Below are positions 1-7,976 of a stretch of DNA of 64,000 bases, one piece after another. The stretch's first letter is position 1. Every line of letters starts with the position of its first letter. The notes under the pieces were generated by a model. It was given only the letters and a program-made list of their open reading frames with translations. It was not told the DNA's origin and did no database searches. The translations under genes and the position numbers were made by a program. This stretch comes from an uncultured Eubacterium sp. (GTDB lineage Bacteria > Bacillota > Clostridia > Lachnospirales > Lachnospiraceae), in the NCBI GenBank assembly GCA_910584595.1, contig CAJUBQ010000006.1, positions 27,944 through 91,943 of the forward strand, written 5' to 3'.

Positions 1-2
1 TT

Positions 3-353
3 CCGGCTGATTCTGAGACGGATTTTTGTAAAAATTGTCAGGCCAGTATGGAATTTCGGGAAGTACGGGAATATGTAAGAGAGCATGATGTGAATGAGTT
101 TCAGCTGGCGGAGGTTTTTGGAATTCCGCTCAGGCAAGTGAAACATTGGATTCGTGAGGGCAGATTGGAATACAGAGAATTAACAAATACAGTGGTGGGC
201 CTCCATTGCCAGCGCTGTGGGAAAGCCATCCAGTTTGGAAATTTTTGTCCGGAGTGTAATCGTGCAGAATACGGTGTTAAGGGAGGTTTTGATACCTTTA
301 AGCAAAAAGATGCGGATGAGCAGATCCGGTTTTATAATAAAGACAGAAGGTAA
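3..353 (+). CDS. YvyF-like flagellar-operon zinc-ribbon/HTH protein, 5' truncated by window edge
   Basis: The reading frame is open from the first complete codon (position 3) to a TAA at 351-353, so the true start lies outside the window. The visible N-terminus carries a CKNC pair, which in this family belongs to a zinc ribbon. A MerR-like helix-turn-helix follows (LAEVFGIPLRQVKHWIREG), then a second Cys pair set (CQRCGK and CPEC). This order matches the TIGR03826/YvyF family found in flagellar operons of Firmicutes, whose role is not well defined. pyrG follows after 16 bp. The internal ATG at 48 is unlikely to be the start, because it would cut off the first zinc ligands. Confidence 0.72.
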   Translation, partial: PADSETDFCKNCQASMEFREVREYVREHDVNEFQLAEVFGIPLRQVKHWIREGRLEYRELTNTVVGLHCQRCGKAIQFGNFCPECNRAEYGVKGGFDTFKQKDADEQIRFYNKDRR

Positions 354-369
354 ATGGAGGAGGAAGATT

Positions 370-1986
370 ATGCCTGTAAAATATGTGTTCGTAACCGGCG
401 GGGTTGTATCAGGACTTGGAAAGGGGATTACGGCAGCATCACTTGGGCGTCTTTTGAAAGCACGCGGATATAAAGTAACCATGCAAAAATTTGACCCATA
501 TATTAATATCGATCCTGGAACGATGAATCCGATACAGCATGGAGAAGTATTTGTGACAGATGACGGAGCAGAGACAGATTTGGATCTGGGGCATTATGAA
601 CGTTTTATTGATGAAAGCCTGACGAAAAATTCGAACGTAACGACCGGAAAAATCTATTGGTCAGTATTGCAAAAAGAACGGCGCGGAGACTATGGGGGAG
701 GTACCGTACAGGTGATTCCTCATATTACGAATGAAATTAAGAGCAGGTTTTATCGGAATTTTTCATCACCGGATATGCATATTGCGATTATTGAGGTCGG
801 TGGAACGGTTGGAGATATTGAGAGTCAGCCTTTTTTGGAATCGATCCGCCAGTTTCAGCACGAGGTTGGACATGAAAATGCAATGCTTATTCATGTGACG
901 TTGATACCATATTTGAAAGCGTCGGGTGAATTAAAGACCAAACCTACGCAGGCGAGTGTGAAGGAACTGCAGGGAATGGGAATTCAGCCGGATGTAATCG
1001 TATGTCGGTCAGAACATGAATTAGATCAGAGTATTAAAGATAAAATTGCATTGTTTTGTAATGTTCCAAATGGACATGTTCTGCAGAATTTGGATGTGGA
1101 ATATTTATATGAAGCGCCGCTTGCGATGGAGAAAGAAAATTTGGCAAGAGTCGCTTGCGAATGTCTGCATTTGCCTTGTCCGGAACCGGACTTGAATGAG
1201 TGGAATGAGATGATTGAAAATCTCAAACATCCTGAGAAGGAAGTTCGGATAGCGCTGGTTGGAAAGTATACACAGCTGCATGATGCTTATATATCAGTTG
1301 TCGAAGCGCTTAAGCATGGAGGCATTCCAAGCCGTGTAACGGTTACGATTCAATGGGTAGATTCTGAGCGGTTAGCGCCGGACACGGTGGAAAAGCTGTT
1401 AGGAGATGTCAGTGGTATTCTTGTACCGGGAGGTTTTGGAAATCGTGGCGTGGATGGAAAAATTCTGGCGGCGCAGTATGCTCGTGAAAATGGAATCCCA
1501 TATCTCGGACTTTGCCTGGGGATGCAGGTAGCAATCATTGAATTTGCAAGAAATGTATGTGGACTGCACGATGCACATAGTATAGAGCTGGATCCAAAGA
1601 CAACGCATCCGGTCATTGCACTGATGCCGGACCAGGATGAGGATGGTGATATTGGAGGTACGTTAAGGCTGGGGTCTTATCCGTGTGTATTGGATCAGCA
1701 GTCAAAAGCATATGATTTATATAGAGAAGAGACGATACATGAGCGGCATCGTCATCGTTATGAAGTAAACAATGATTATCGAACTACTTTTACGGAGTAC
1801 GGAATGCGGTTGTCAGGCATGTCGCCGGACAGACGTATTGTAGAGATGATTGAGCTGCCCGATCATCCGTGGTATATTGCGACGCAGGCGCATCCGGAAC
1901 TGAAATCACGTCCGAACCGTCCGCATCCGCTGTTTCGCGGATTTGTGGAAGCTGCCCTGGAGTATGAATATCAGGCTGAAAATTGA
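370..1986 (+). CDS. pyrG: CTP synthase
   Basis: CTP synthase aminates UTP to CTP with ATP and glutamine in the cytoplasm, the last step of pyrimidine nucleotide synthesis. The 538-residue product begins MPVKYVFVTGGVVSGLGKG, the family's N-terminal P-loop. The synthetase half runs to about residue 270 and the class I glutamine amidotransferase half fills the rest. The nucleophile is Cys382 in LGLCLGMQ, and the C-terminal HPELKSRP carries the His/Glu of the triad. The ATG at 370 is chosen because a GGAGGAGGA ribosome binding site lies just upstream and homologues start with this sequence; the frame is open further upstream but lacks a ribosome binding site there. Length is normal for the family. 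Confidence 0.97.
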   Translation: MPVKYVFVTGGVVSGLGKGITAASLGRLLKARGYKVTMQKFDPYINIDPGTMNPIQHGEVFVTDDGAETDLDLGHYERFIDESLTKNSNVTTGKIYWSVLQKERRGDYGGGTVQVIPHITNEIKSRFYRNFSSPDMHIAIIEVGGTVGDIESQPFLESIRQFQHEVGHENAMLIHVTLIPYLKASGELKTKPTQASVKELQGMGIQPDVIVCRSEHELDQSIKDKIALFCNVPNGHVLQNLDVEYLYEAPLAMEKENLARVACECLHLPCPEPDLNEWNEMIENLKHPEKEVRIALVGKYTQLHDAYISVVEALKHGGIPSRVTVTIQWVDSERLAPDTVEKLLGDVSGILVPGGFGNRGVDGKILAAQYARENGIPYLGLCLGMQVAIIEFARNVCGLHDAHSIELDPKTTHPVIALMPDQDEDGDIGGTLRLGSYPCVLDQQSKAYDLYREETIHERHRHRYEVNNDYRTTFTEYGMRLSGMSPDRRIVEMIELPDHPWYIATQAHPELKSRPNRPHPLFRGFVEAALEYEYQAEN

Positions 1987-2005
1987 TTTGGAGAATATAT
2001 AATAA

Positions 2006-2113
2006 GAGCGTGTTTGAAAAATGATTTTCGTAAGGAACTTTATTTACAGTTCTTAAGTGTGTTTTACAGCTTGTGAAGTATACAATTACGGAAATGGTTG
2101 TTCAGACACGCTC
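2006..2113. repeat. 108-bp imperfect palindromic intergenic element (MITE/RUP-like)
   Basis: The ends GAGCGTGTTTGAA (2006-2018) and TTCAGACACGCTC (2101-2113) are near-perfect inverted repeats. The pairing extends to 28 nt on each side (2006-2033 with 2086-2113) with 5 differences, 3 of them compatible with G-U pairs in RNA. An inner hairpin lies near 2031-2056. The same 17-base terminus recurs at 63897 at the far end of the window, so this is a dispersed element. It lies between pyrG and the ftsH promoter and may act as a transcript end. Confidence 0.7.
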
Positions 2114-2178
2114 ATACCGTTATATTCTAAGTTTCAGATAATTTTAAGAAATTTCGCAAAAAGTTCATGATTAGAATC

Positions 2179-2207
2179 TTGCGTTATGATTCCAATCCAC
2201 TTATAAT
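2179..2207 (+). promoter_or_regulatory. Predicted sigma-A promoter of ftsH
   Basis: TTGCGT (2179-2184), a 17-bp spacer and a perfect TATAAT (2202-2207) lie 56 bp upstream of the chosen ftsH start. This placement also argues against the longer in-frame start at 2167. Confidence 0.7.
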
Positions 2208-2262
2208 AATACAGATAGTGTTCTACATGATAACGCGGATAAGTACAGCAGATGGAGGAAGA

Positions 2263-4911
2263 ATGAATAATCAGTCACCCAATAATGGAAATAATAATAA
2301 TTCCAATAATAAGAAAAATACAAACGGTCAGATGATTTTGCTGTTTTTGCTGGTTACGCTGGTGGCTCTTTTTTTTATGAGCATGTTCAGCAGATGGCAG
2401 ACGCAGATGACGACAAAAGAAATTTCCTATACGGAATTTCTCAAAATGGTAGAGGAAGATAAGGTAGAGGAAGTGCATGTAACTTCCAATAGTTATCGAA
2501 TTACACCGAAAAAGGCAAAAAACGAGTTGGTTCCGATTACCTATTATACAGGAATCGCAGGAAATGATCTGGAATTGGTGTCTTTATTAAAAGAGCATGA
2601 AGTAAAATATTATCCATATATACCGGATGATTCGGCAACTTGGATCTATAATATCCTTAGCATCGTATTGCCAATTTTACTGCTGTGGGCAGTAATGGGA
2701 TTTTTAATGCGCAAAATGGGCGGCGGCATGGGTATGGGTGTCGGAAAGAATACAGCGAAAGTGTATGTGGAGAAAAAGACGGGTGTTACATTTAAAGATG
2801 TTGCCGGCCAGGACGAAGCAAAAGAGTCTTTACAGGAAGTGGTAGATTTTTTACACAATCCACAGAAATATACGGATATAGGTGCGAAATTGCCAAAAGG
2901 CGCACTGCTTGTCGGCCCTCCGGGGACAGGTAAGACATTGTTGGCAAAAGCGGTTGCCGGTGAAGCTAATGTGCCGTTTTTTTCACTGGCCGGTTCCGAT
3001 TTCGTAGAAATGTTTGTAGGTGTCGGAGCTTCCCGTGTGAGGGATTTATTTAAAGAGGCGCAAAAACAGGCTCCGTGTATTATTTTCATCGATGAAATTG
3101 ACGCGATTGGAAAGAGCCGTGATACGCGTTACGGCAGCGGCAATGATGAGCGGGAACAGACATTGAATCAGCTGTTGGCGGAGATGGACGGTTTTGACAC
3201 GTCGAAAGGACTTTTAATACTTGCGGCAACCAATCGGCCGGAAGTGCTTGATAAAGCGCTGCTGCGTCCGGGCCGGTTTGACCGGCGTATTATTGTGGAA
3301 AAACCGGATTTGAAAGGAAGAGTTGAGACGCTCAAAGTGCATTCCAAAGATGTCCTGATGGATGAAACTGTTGATCTGGATGCAATTGCGCTTGCTACTT
3401 CCGGAGCCGTAGGATCTGATCTGGCGAATATGATTAATGAAGCGGCGATTAACGCAGTAAAAAACGGCAGAAAATATGTAAATCAATCCGATTTATTTGA
3501 ATCTGTTGAAGTTGTTATTGCAGGAAAGGAGAAAAAAGACCGGATACTTGGTAAGGAAGAAAAGAGGATTGTTGCTTATCATGAGGTAGGTCATGCGTTG
3601 ACAACGGCTTTGCAAAAAGATGCTGAGCCGGTACAGAAAATCACAATTGTGCCTAGAACGATGGGCGCGCTGGGATATGTGATGCAGGTGCCTGAAGAGG
3701 AAAAATATCTGATGTCTGAGGAAGAGCTGAAAGCACGCCTTGTTACGTTTATGGCAGGACGTGCTGCGGAGGAGATCGTTTTTCATTCAATTACAACCGG
3801 AGCATCCAATGATATTGAAAAGGCAACACAGATTGCTCGTGCGATGGTTACACAGTATGGCATGTCTAAAAAATTCGGCCTGATTAGTCTGGAATCTGTG
3901 GAAAATCGATATTTAGATGGCAGGCCGGTGCTTAATTGCGGAGATGATACTGCAGCTGAAATAGATCAGGAAGTTCAGATGATTTTAAAAGACAGCTATG
4001 AAACGGCAAAGAAGCTGCTGGAAGAAAACAGAGAAGTTTTGGATCACATTGCCGAATATCTGTTTGAGCATGAGACGATTACAGGCAAAGAGTTTATGCG
4101 TATTTACCGTGATATCAAAGGAATTTCGCAGCCGCCGGAAGAGGAAGAAAAACCGCCGGTAAATGTGCAGGGATTTCGGCAGCGTCAGACTAATCCGGCG
4201 CCGGTACAAGGCCCAAATAACCCAATGGGCTGGAATACACCGAATCAGCATCCGGAGCCAGGCCGAAATATGCAAAATCAATATCCGGCGGCAGGCAATC
4301 ATGTATGGAATCAGGGAATGGCGACAGGCCGCAATACAGCAAATCAGAATCCAATGTCAGGACCTGATGGACCAGGGCAGAACATGCCAAATCCGAATGT
4401 GGCGCCAGGGCAAAATGTGCCGAACCCGAATCTGATGCCGGGGCAAAATGCACCGAACCCGAATCTGATGCCGGGGCAAAATGCACCGAACCCGAATGTG
4501 ACGCCAGGGCAAAATGTGCCGAACCCGAATGTGACGCCAGGGCAAAATGTGCCGAACCCGAATATGGCGCCGGGGCAAAATGCGTCGAACCCGAATCTGA
4601 TGCCGGGGCAAAATGCGTCGAATCTGACGTTGAGGCAGGGGATACCAAGCCAAAATCTGACGCCGGGACAAAGTATGCCAGAACAAAATATGCCGAATCC
4701 GAATCTGATGCCGGGGTCAGAGCAGATGATGCAAAATCAGGCGTCAAATCCGGGAAGGGATCCGAATGCATTTGTTCCGCAAAAAGAACAATTTCCACCG
4801 GCGCAAAATGCAGTTCCAGGTCAGAATCAACAGGCGAAAACACAGCCAATTGCGAACTGGGAGCAGCAATTATGGAATCAGAATGAGCAGAAGGAAGATG
4901 ACAGTAAATAA
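2263..4911 (+). CDS. ftsH: ATP-dependent zinc metalloprotease FtsH with extended Asn/Pro/Gln-rich C-terminal tail
   Basis: FtsH is a hexameric membrane protease that degrades misassembled membrane and regulatory proteins. The 882-residue product has a first membrane segment at about 22-40, an extracytoplasmic domain, and a second segment near 130-150. The AAA+ module follows, with Walker A GPPGTGKT (218-225), Walker B IIFIDEID and the SRH with RPGRFDRR. The protease motif is HEVGH (440-444), where most homologues have HEAGH; the zinc-binding HExxH is intact. Catalytic homology ends near residue 620. The last ~260 residues are low complexity, rich in N, P, Q, G and M, with eight 11-residue repeats. 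Ordinary FtsH proteins are about 600-680 residues. The ATG at 2263 has GGAGGA upstream and follows the promoter. The stop overlaps the uvrC start (TAATG). Confidence 0.95.
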   Translation: MNNQSPNNGNNNNSNNKKNTNGQMILLFLLVTLVALFFMSMFSRWQTQMTTKEISYTEFLKMVEEDKVEEVHVTSNSYRITPKKAKNELVPITYYTGIAGNDLELVSLLKEHEVKYYPYIPDDSATWIYNILSIVLPILLLWAVMGFLMRKMGGGMGMGVGKNTAKVYVEKKTGVTFKDVAGQDEAKESLQEVVDFLHNPQKYTDIGAKLPKGALLVGPPGTGKTLLAKAVAGEANVPFFSLAGSDFVEMFVGVGASRVRDLFKEAQKQAPCIIFIDEIDAIGKSRDTRYGSGNDEREQTLNQLLAEMDGFDTSKGLLILAATNRPEVLDKALLRPGRFDRRIIVEKPDLKGRVETLKVHSKDVLMDETVDLDAIALATSGAVGSDLANMINEAAINAVKNGRKYVNQSDLFESVEVVIAGKEKKDRILGKEEKRIVAYHEVGHALTTALQKDAEPVQKITIVPRTMGALGYVMQVPEEEKYLMSEEELKARLVTFMAGRAAEEIVFHSITTGASNDIEKATQIARAMVTQYGMSKKFGLISLESVENRYLDGRPVLNCGDDTAAEIDQEVQMILKDSYETAKKLLEENREVLDHIAEYLFEHETITGKEFMRIYRDIKGISQPPEEEEKPPVNVQGFRQRQTNPAPVQGPNNPMGWNTPNQHPEPGRNMQNQYPAAGNHVWNQGMATGRNTANQNPMSGPDGPGQNMPNPNVAPGQNVPNPNLMPGQNAPNPNLMPGQNAPNPNVTPGQNVPNPNVTPGQNVPNPNMAPGQNASNPNLMPGQNASNLTLRQGIPSQNLTPGQSMPEQNMPNPNLMPGSEQMMQNQASNPGRDPNAFVPQKEQFPPAQNAVPGQNQQAKTQPIANWEQQLWNQNEQKEDDSK
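4375..4638 (+). repeat. Eight 33-bp tandem repeats inside ftsH
   Basis: Units of exactly 33 bp begin with GGGCAAAATG at 4408, 4441, 4474, 4507, 4540, 4573 and 4606, and with GGGCAGAACATG at 4375. Each encodes an 11-residue unit of the type GQNAPNPNLMP. The last unit is degenerate, and further decayed copies follow to about 4700. Being a multiple of three, copy-number change would keep the frame. Confidence 0.95.
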
Positions 4912-6779
4912 TGTTTGATATTCAGGAAGAATTAAAGAAACTCCCGGATCGTCCGGGAGTATACCTGATGCATGATAAAAATGACACGATCATTTATGTA
5001 GGAAAAGCAGTGAACCTGAAAAACCGCGTGCGTCAGTATTTTCGCGCCAGCCATAAAGAAGGGATCCGCAAAGATCAGATGGTAACGCTCATCGACCGGT
5101 TTGAGTATATTATTACGGATTCCGAACTGGAAGCTCTCGTGTTAGAATGTAATCTGATTAAAGAGCATCGCCCAAAATATAATATTCTGCTGAAAGACGA
5201 CAAGACTTATCCGTATATTAAAGTGACGCTGGGGGAAACTTACCCCAGGGTCCTTTTTTCGCGTCAGATGAAAAAGGATAAATCACAGTATTTTGGGCCT
5301 TATACAAGCGCGGGAGCAGTAAAAGATACGATTGAACTGGTGCGCAAGCTCTATCAGCTTAGAACGTGCAATCGTCAGCTGCCCAGAGATACAGGGAAAG
5401 ACAGGCCGTGTCTTAACTATCATATTCATCAGTGCAAGGCGCCGTGTCAGGGTTATATTTCTCCTGAGGATTATCGGCTTCAGATTAAAAAGGTGCTGGA
5501 TTTTTTGAATGGAAATTATAAGCCGATTCTGGAAGAACTGGAACAGAAAATGCAGGCAGCCTCAGAAGAAATGGATTTTGAGAAAGCGATGGAATATCGT
5601 GATCTGATGAATAGTGTCAGACAGATATCTGAAAAGCAGAAAGTGACAAATTCTGATGGAGAAGACAAAGATATTATTGCATTGGCAAAAGACGACAGGG
5701 ACGCGGTTGTACAGGTGTTTTTTATTCGGGACGGCAGGCTGATCGGACGAGAACACTTTTATGTAACCATAGATGTAGGCGATACGACGCAGCAAATCCT
5801 GACTTCTTTTTTGAAACAATATTATGCAGGAACGCCATTTATACCAAAAGAAGTGATGCTGCAGACATCCATAGAAGAAATGGAGGTGATCGCACAGTGG
5901 CTAAGCAGCAAGCGAGGTCAGAAAGTATATATTCGTGTGCCGCAAAAAGGAATGAAAGAAAAACTTGTAGATTTGGCGCAAAAAAATGCCAGACTTGTGT
6001 TAAATCAGGATAAAGAGCGTCTAAAACGGGAAGAGGGAAGAACCATCGGCGCGATGAAAGAAATTGGGAAAATTTTGGATCTTCCTGGAATCAGCCGTGT
6101 GGAAGCGTATGATATTTCAAATACGAACGGATTTGAAAGTGTCGGTTCTATGATTGTATATGAAAAAGGAAAGCCATGCCGCAGTGATTACCGAAAATTT
6201 AAACTGCGCACAGTTGCAGGGCCGGATGATTATGCATCTATGCACGAGGTGCTGACGCGCCGATTTACACATGGAATGGAAGAACGCAAAGAACGTGCAG
6301 AAAGAAATTTTGAGGACGCCTATGGCAGCTTTACGAAATTTCCGGATTTGATTATGATGGATGGCGGACGCGGGCAGGTTAATATTGCTTTGCAGGTATT
6401 AGATGAACTGCATTTATCGATCCCGGTCTGCGGGATGGTAAAAGATGATTTCCATCGTACAAGAGGACTTTATTTTAATAATGTGGAACTTCCGATTGAT
6501 AAAAATTCAGAAGGATTTAAATTGATTACAAGGATTCAGGATGAAGCGCACAGATTTGCCATTGAATATCATCGATCCTTGCGCAGCAAGGAACAGGTGC
6601 ATTCTGTGCTGGATGATATTCAGGGCATTGGACCGACGAGGCGCAAAGCGCTGATGCGTTATTTTCAGTCGATAGATGCTATACGCACAGCAACAGTGGA
6701 GCAGCTTTGTGAAGCGGACAGTATGAACGAAAAGGCGGCGCTGGCAGTATATCAGCATTTTCATGAGGGAAGTGAATAA
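4911..6779 (+). CDS. uvrC: Excinuclease ABC subunit C
   Basis: UvrC makes the dual incision in nucleotide excision repair after UvrAB damage recognition. The 622-residue protein begins with a GIY-YIG nuclease domain (GVYLMHDKNDTIIYVGKA), followed by a UVR domain near residue 200-235 that binds UvrB (FEKAMEYRDLMNSV). The RNase H-like C-terminal nuclease follows, with a C-terminal helix-hairpin-helix (IQGIGPTRRKALMRYF). Length is normal. The start shares one base with the ftsH stop, so translation is probably coupled and the two genes share the ftsH promoter. Confidence 0.97.
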   Translation: MFDIQEELKKLPDRPGVYLMHDKNDTIIYVGKAVNLKNRVRQYFRASHKEGIRKDQMVTLIDRFEYIITDSELEALVLECNLIKEHRPKYNILLKDDKTYPYIKVTLGETYPRVLFSRQMKKDKSQYFGPYTSAGAVKDTIELVRKLYQLRTCNRQLPRDTGKDRPCLNYHIHQCKAPCQGYISPEDYRLQIKKVLDFLNGNYKPILEELEQKMQAASEEMDFEKAMEYRDLMNSVRQISEKQKVTNSDGEDKDIIALAKDDRDAVVQVFFIRDGRLIGREHFYVTIDVGDTTQQILTSFLKQYYAGTPFIPKEVMLQTSIEEMEVIAQWLSSKRGQKVYIRVPQKGMKEKLVDLAQKNARLVLNQDKERLKREEGRTIGAMKEIGKILDLPGISRVEAYDISNTNGFESVGSMIVYEKGKPCRSDYRKFKLRTVAGPDDYASMHEVLTRRFTHGMEERKERAERNFEDAYGSFTKFPDLIMMDGGRGQVNIALQVLDELHLSIPVCGMVKDDFHRTRGLYFNNVELPIDKNSEGFKLITRIQDEAHRFAIEYHRSLRSKEQVHSVLDDIQGIGPTRRKALMRYFQSIDAIRTATVEQLCEADSMNEKAALAVYQHFHEGSE

Positions 6780-6800
6780 ATAGGCAAATGAAATGGATGA

Positions 6801-6829
6801 TTGCCGTTGTGCGTCATTTGTGGTAAACT
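6801..6829 (+). promoter_or_regulatory. Candidate promoter upstream of hprK
   Basis: TTGCCG (6801-6806), a 17-bp spacer and TAAACT (6824-6829) lie in the 103-bp gap between uvrC and hprK. Both hexamers are imperfect. Confidence 0.4.
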
Positions 6830-6882
6830 GGAAACATCAGGAAACATGTAAATATGCCCGGGCATAGGAAAGGAGATTTTAT

Positions 6883-7815
6883 ATGAAGGGTGTCAATGTA
6901 CAGCGGTTTGCAGATTTATTTCAAATGAAGAATTTAACAAATGAAATTGATCTGAGCATCCGCGAGATAACCGTATCCGAAATTAACCGGCCTGCACTGC
7001 AGTTCTGCGGCTATTTTGAATATTTTCCAAAGGAGAGAGTTCAGATTGTCGGTATGGTCGAATACGCATATTTACGACAGTTGGAAGAAGAAGAAAGAAC
7101 AAAAGCGATGGAAGCGTTCTTTTCTTATGATATACCGTGTATCGTTTTTTGCCGCGGGTTGATTCCGGAAGGAAACTTTCTTGAGATAGCAAAAAAACAC
7201 AATGTTGCGGTGCTTAGTACGGAACGTAAGACATCCAGCATTACAGCAGAAATTATTCGTGTTTTAAATGAAGAGCTGGCTCCATGTATTTCGATTCATG
7301 GTGTGTTGGTCGATGTTTATGGAGAAGGTCTTCTGATTATGGGTGAAAGCGGTATTGGAAAGAGTGAGACAGCTCTTGAGCTGATACGCCGTGGGCATCG
7401 TCTTGTAACGGATGATGTTGTAGAGATTCGCAAGATTAATGAGCGAACGCTCATCGGTACATCGCCGGATATTACCCGTTATTTTATCGAATTGCGCGGT
7501 ATCGGCATTATAGATGTAAAGGCGTTGTACGGTGTTGAGTGTGTGAAGGAAAAGCAGAACATTGATCTTGTCATCAAGCTCGAAGACTGGAAAAAGGATA
7601 ACGAATATGATCGTATGGGTCTGGAACAGGAATATACAGAATTTCTTGGTACAAAGGTAGTGTGTCATTCTCTGCCGATTCGGCCGGGTCGAAATCTGGC
7701 GCTGATCTGCGAAGCGGCCGCTGTAAACCACAGACAGAAAAAGATGGGATATAACGCGGCGAAAGAATTGTGCCGCCGTGTACAGGAAAATTTATCAAAG
7801 GATAGTGACAAATAG
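6883..7815 (+). CDS. hprK: HPr kinase/phosphorylase
   Basis: HprK phosphorylates Ser46 of HPr when fructose-1,6-bisphosphate and ATP are high and removes the phosphate when phosphate is high. It is the sensor of carbon catabolite repression in Firmicutes. The 310-residue product has the standard length. The P-loop is GESGIGKSETAL, the catalytic His lies in SIHGVLVDVYG, and the family signature is ELRGIGIIDV. The ATG at 6883 follows AAAGGAG. The TAG stop lies inside the first copy of a tandem repeat that fills the downstream gap. Confidence 0.96.
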   Translation: MKGVNVQRFADLFQMKNLTNEIDLSIREITVSEINRPALQFCGYFEYFPKERVQIVGMVEYAYLRQLEEEERTKAMEAFFSYDIPCIVFCRGLIPEGNFLEIAKKHNVAVLSTERKTSSITAEIIRVLNEELAPCISIHGVLVDVYGEGLLIMGESGIGKSETALELIRRGHRLVTDDVVEIRKINERTLIGTSPDITRYFIELRGIGIIDVKALYGVECVKEKQNIDLVIKLEDWKKDNEYDRMGLEQEYTEFLGTKVVCHSLPIRPGRNLALICEAAAVNHRQKKMGYNAAKELCRRVQENLSKDSDK

Positions 7816-7918
7816 AAACAGTGCAAATAGAAACAGTGCAAATAGAAACAGTGCAAATAGAAACAATATAATATAGAAACAATACAATATAGAAACAATA
7901 CAATATAGAAACAATAAA
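7811..7918 (+). repeat. 15/16-bp tandem repeat array overlapping the hprK stop codon
   Basis: Three perfect 15-bp copies of AATAGAAACAGTGCA (7811-7855) are followed by four diverged 15-16-bp copies based on AATATAGAAACAATAC, ending about 7918. The first copy contains the hprK stop. Because the unit is 15 bp, TAG recurs in the same frame at 7813, 7828, 7843 and 7858. There are no unique spacers, so it is not a CRISPR array. Confidence 0.93.
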
Positions 7919-7976
7919 TAACAGATCTGTTATGAACAGTTTTATAACAATGGAAAGTGAATGGAGAAGCAGTAAA

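Noticed and set aside
2167..2262. Earlier in-frame start of FtsH at 2167
   Set aside because: It lies upstream of the predicted promoter -10 at 2202-2207 and lacks a ribosome binding site.
4190..4849. Long minus-strand frame opposite the ftsH tail
   Set aside because: It mirrors the low-complexity 33-bp repeats, has no ribosome binding site and no family pattern; the + strand FtsH frame explains the region.
7811..7918. Possible CRISPR array
   Set aside because: Repeats are 15-16 bp and contiguous, with no spacers and no cas genes.
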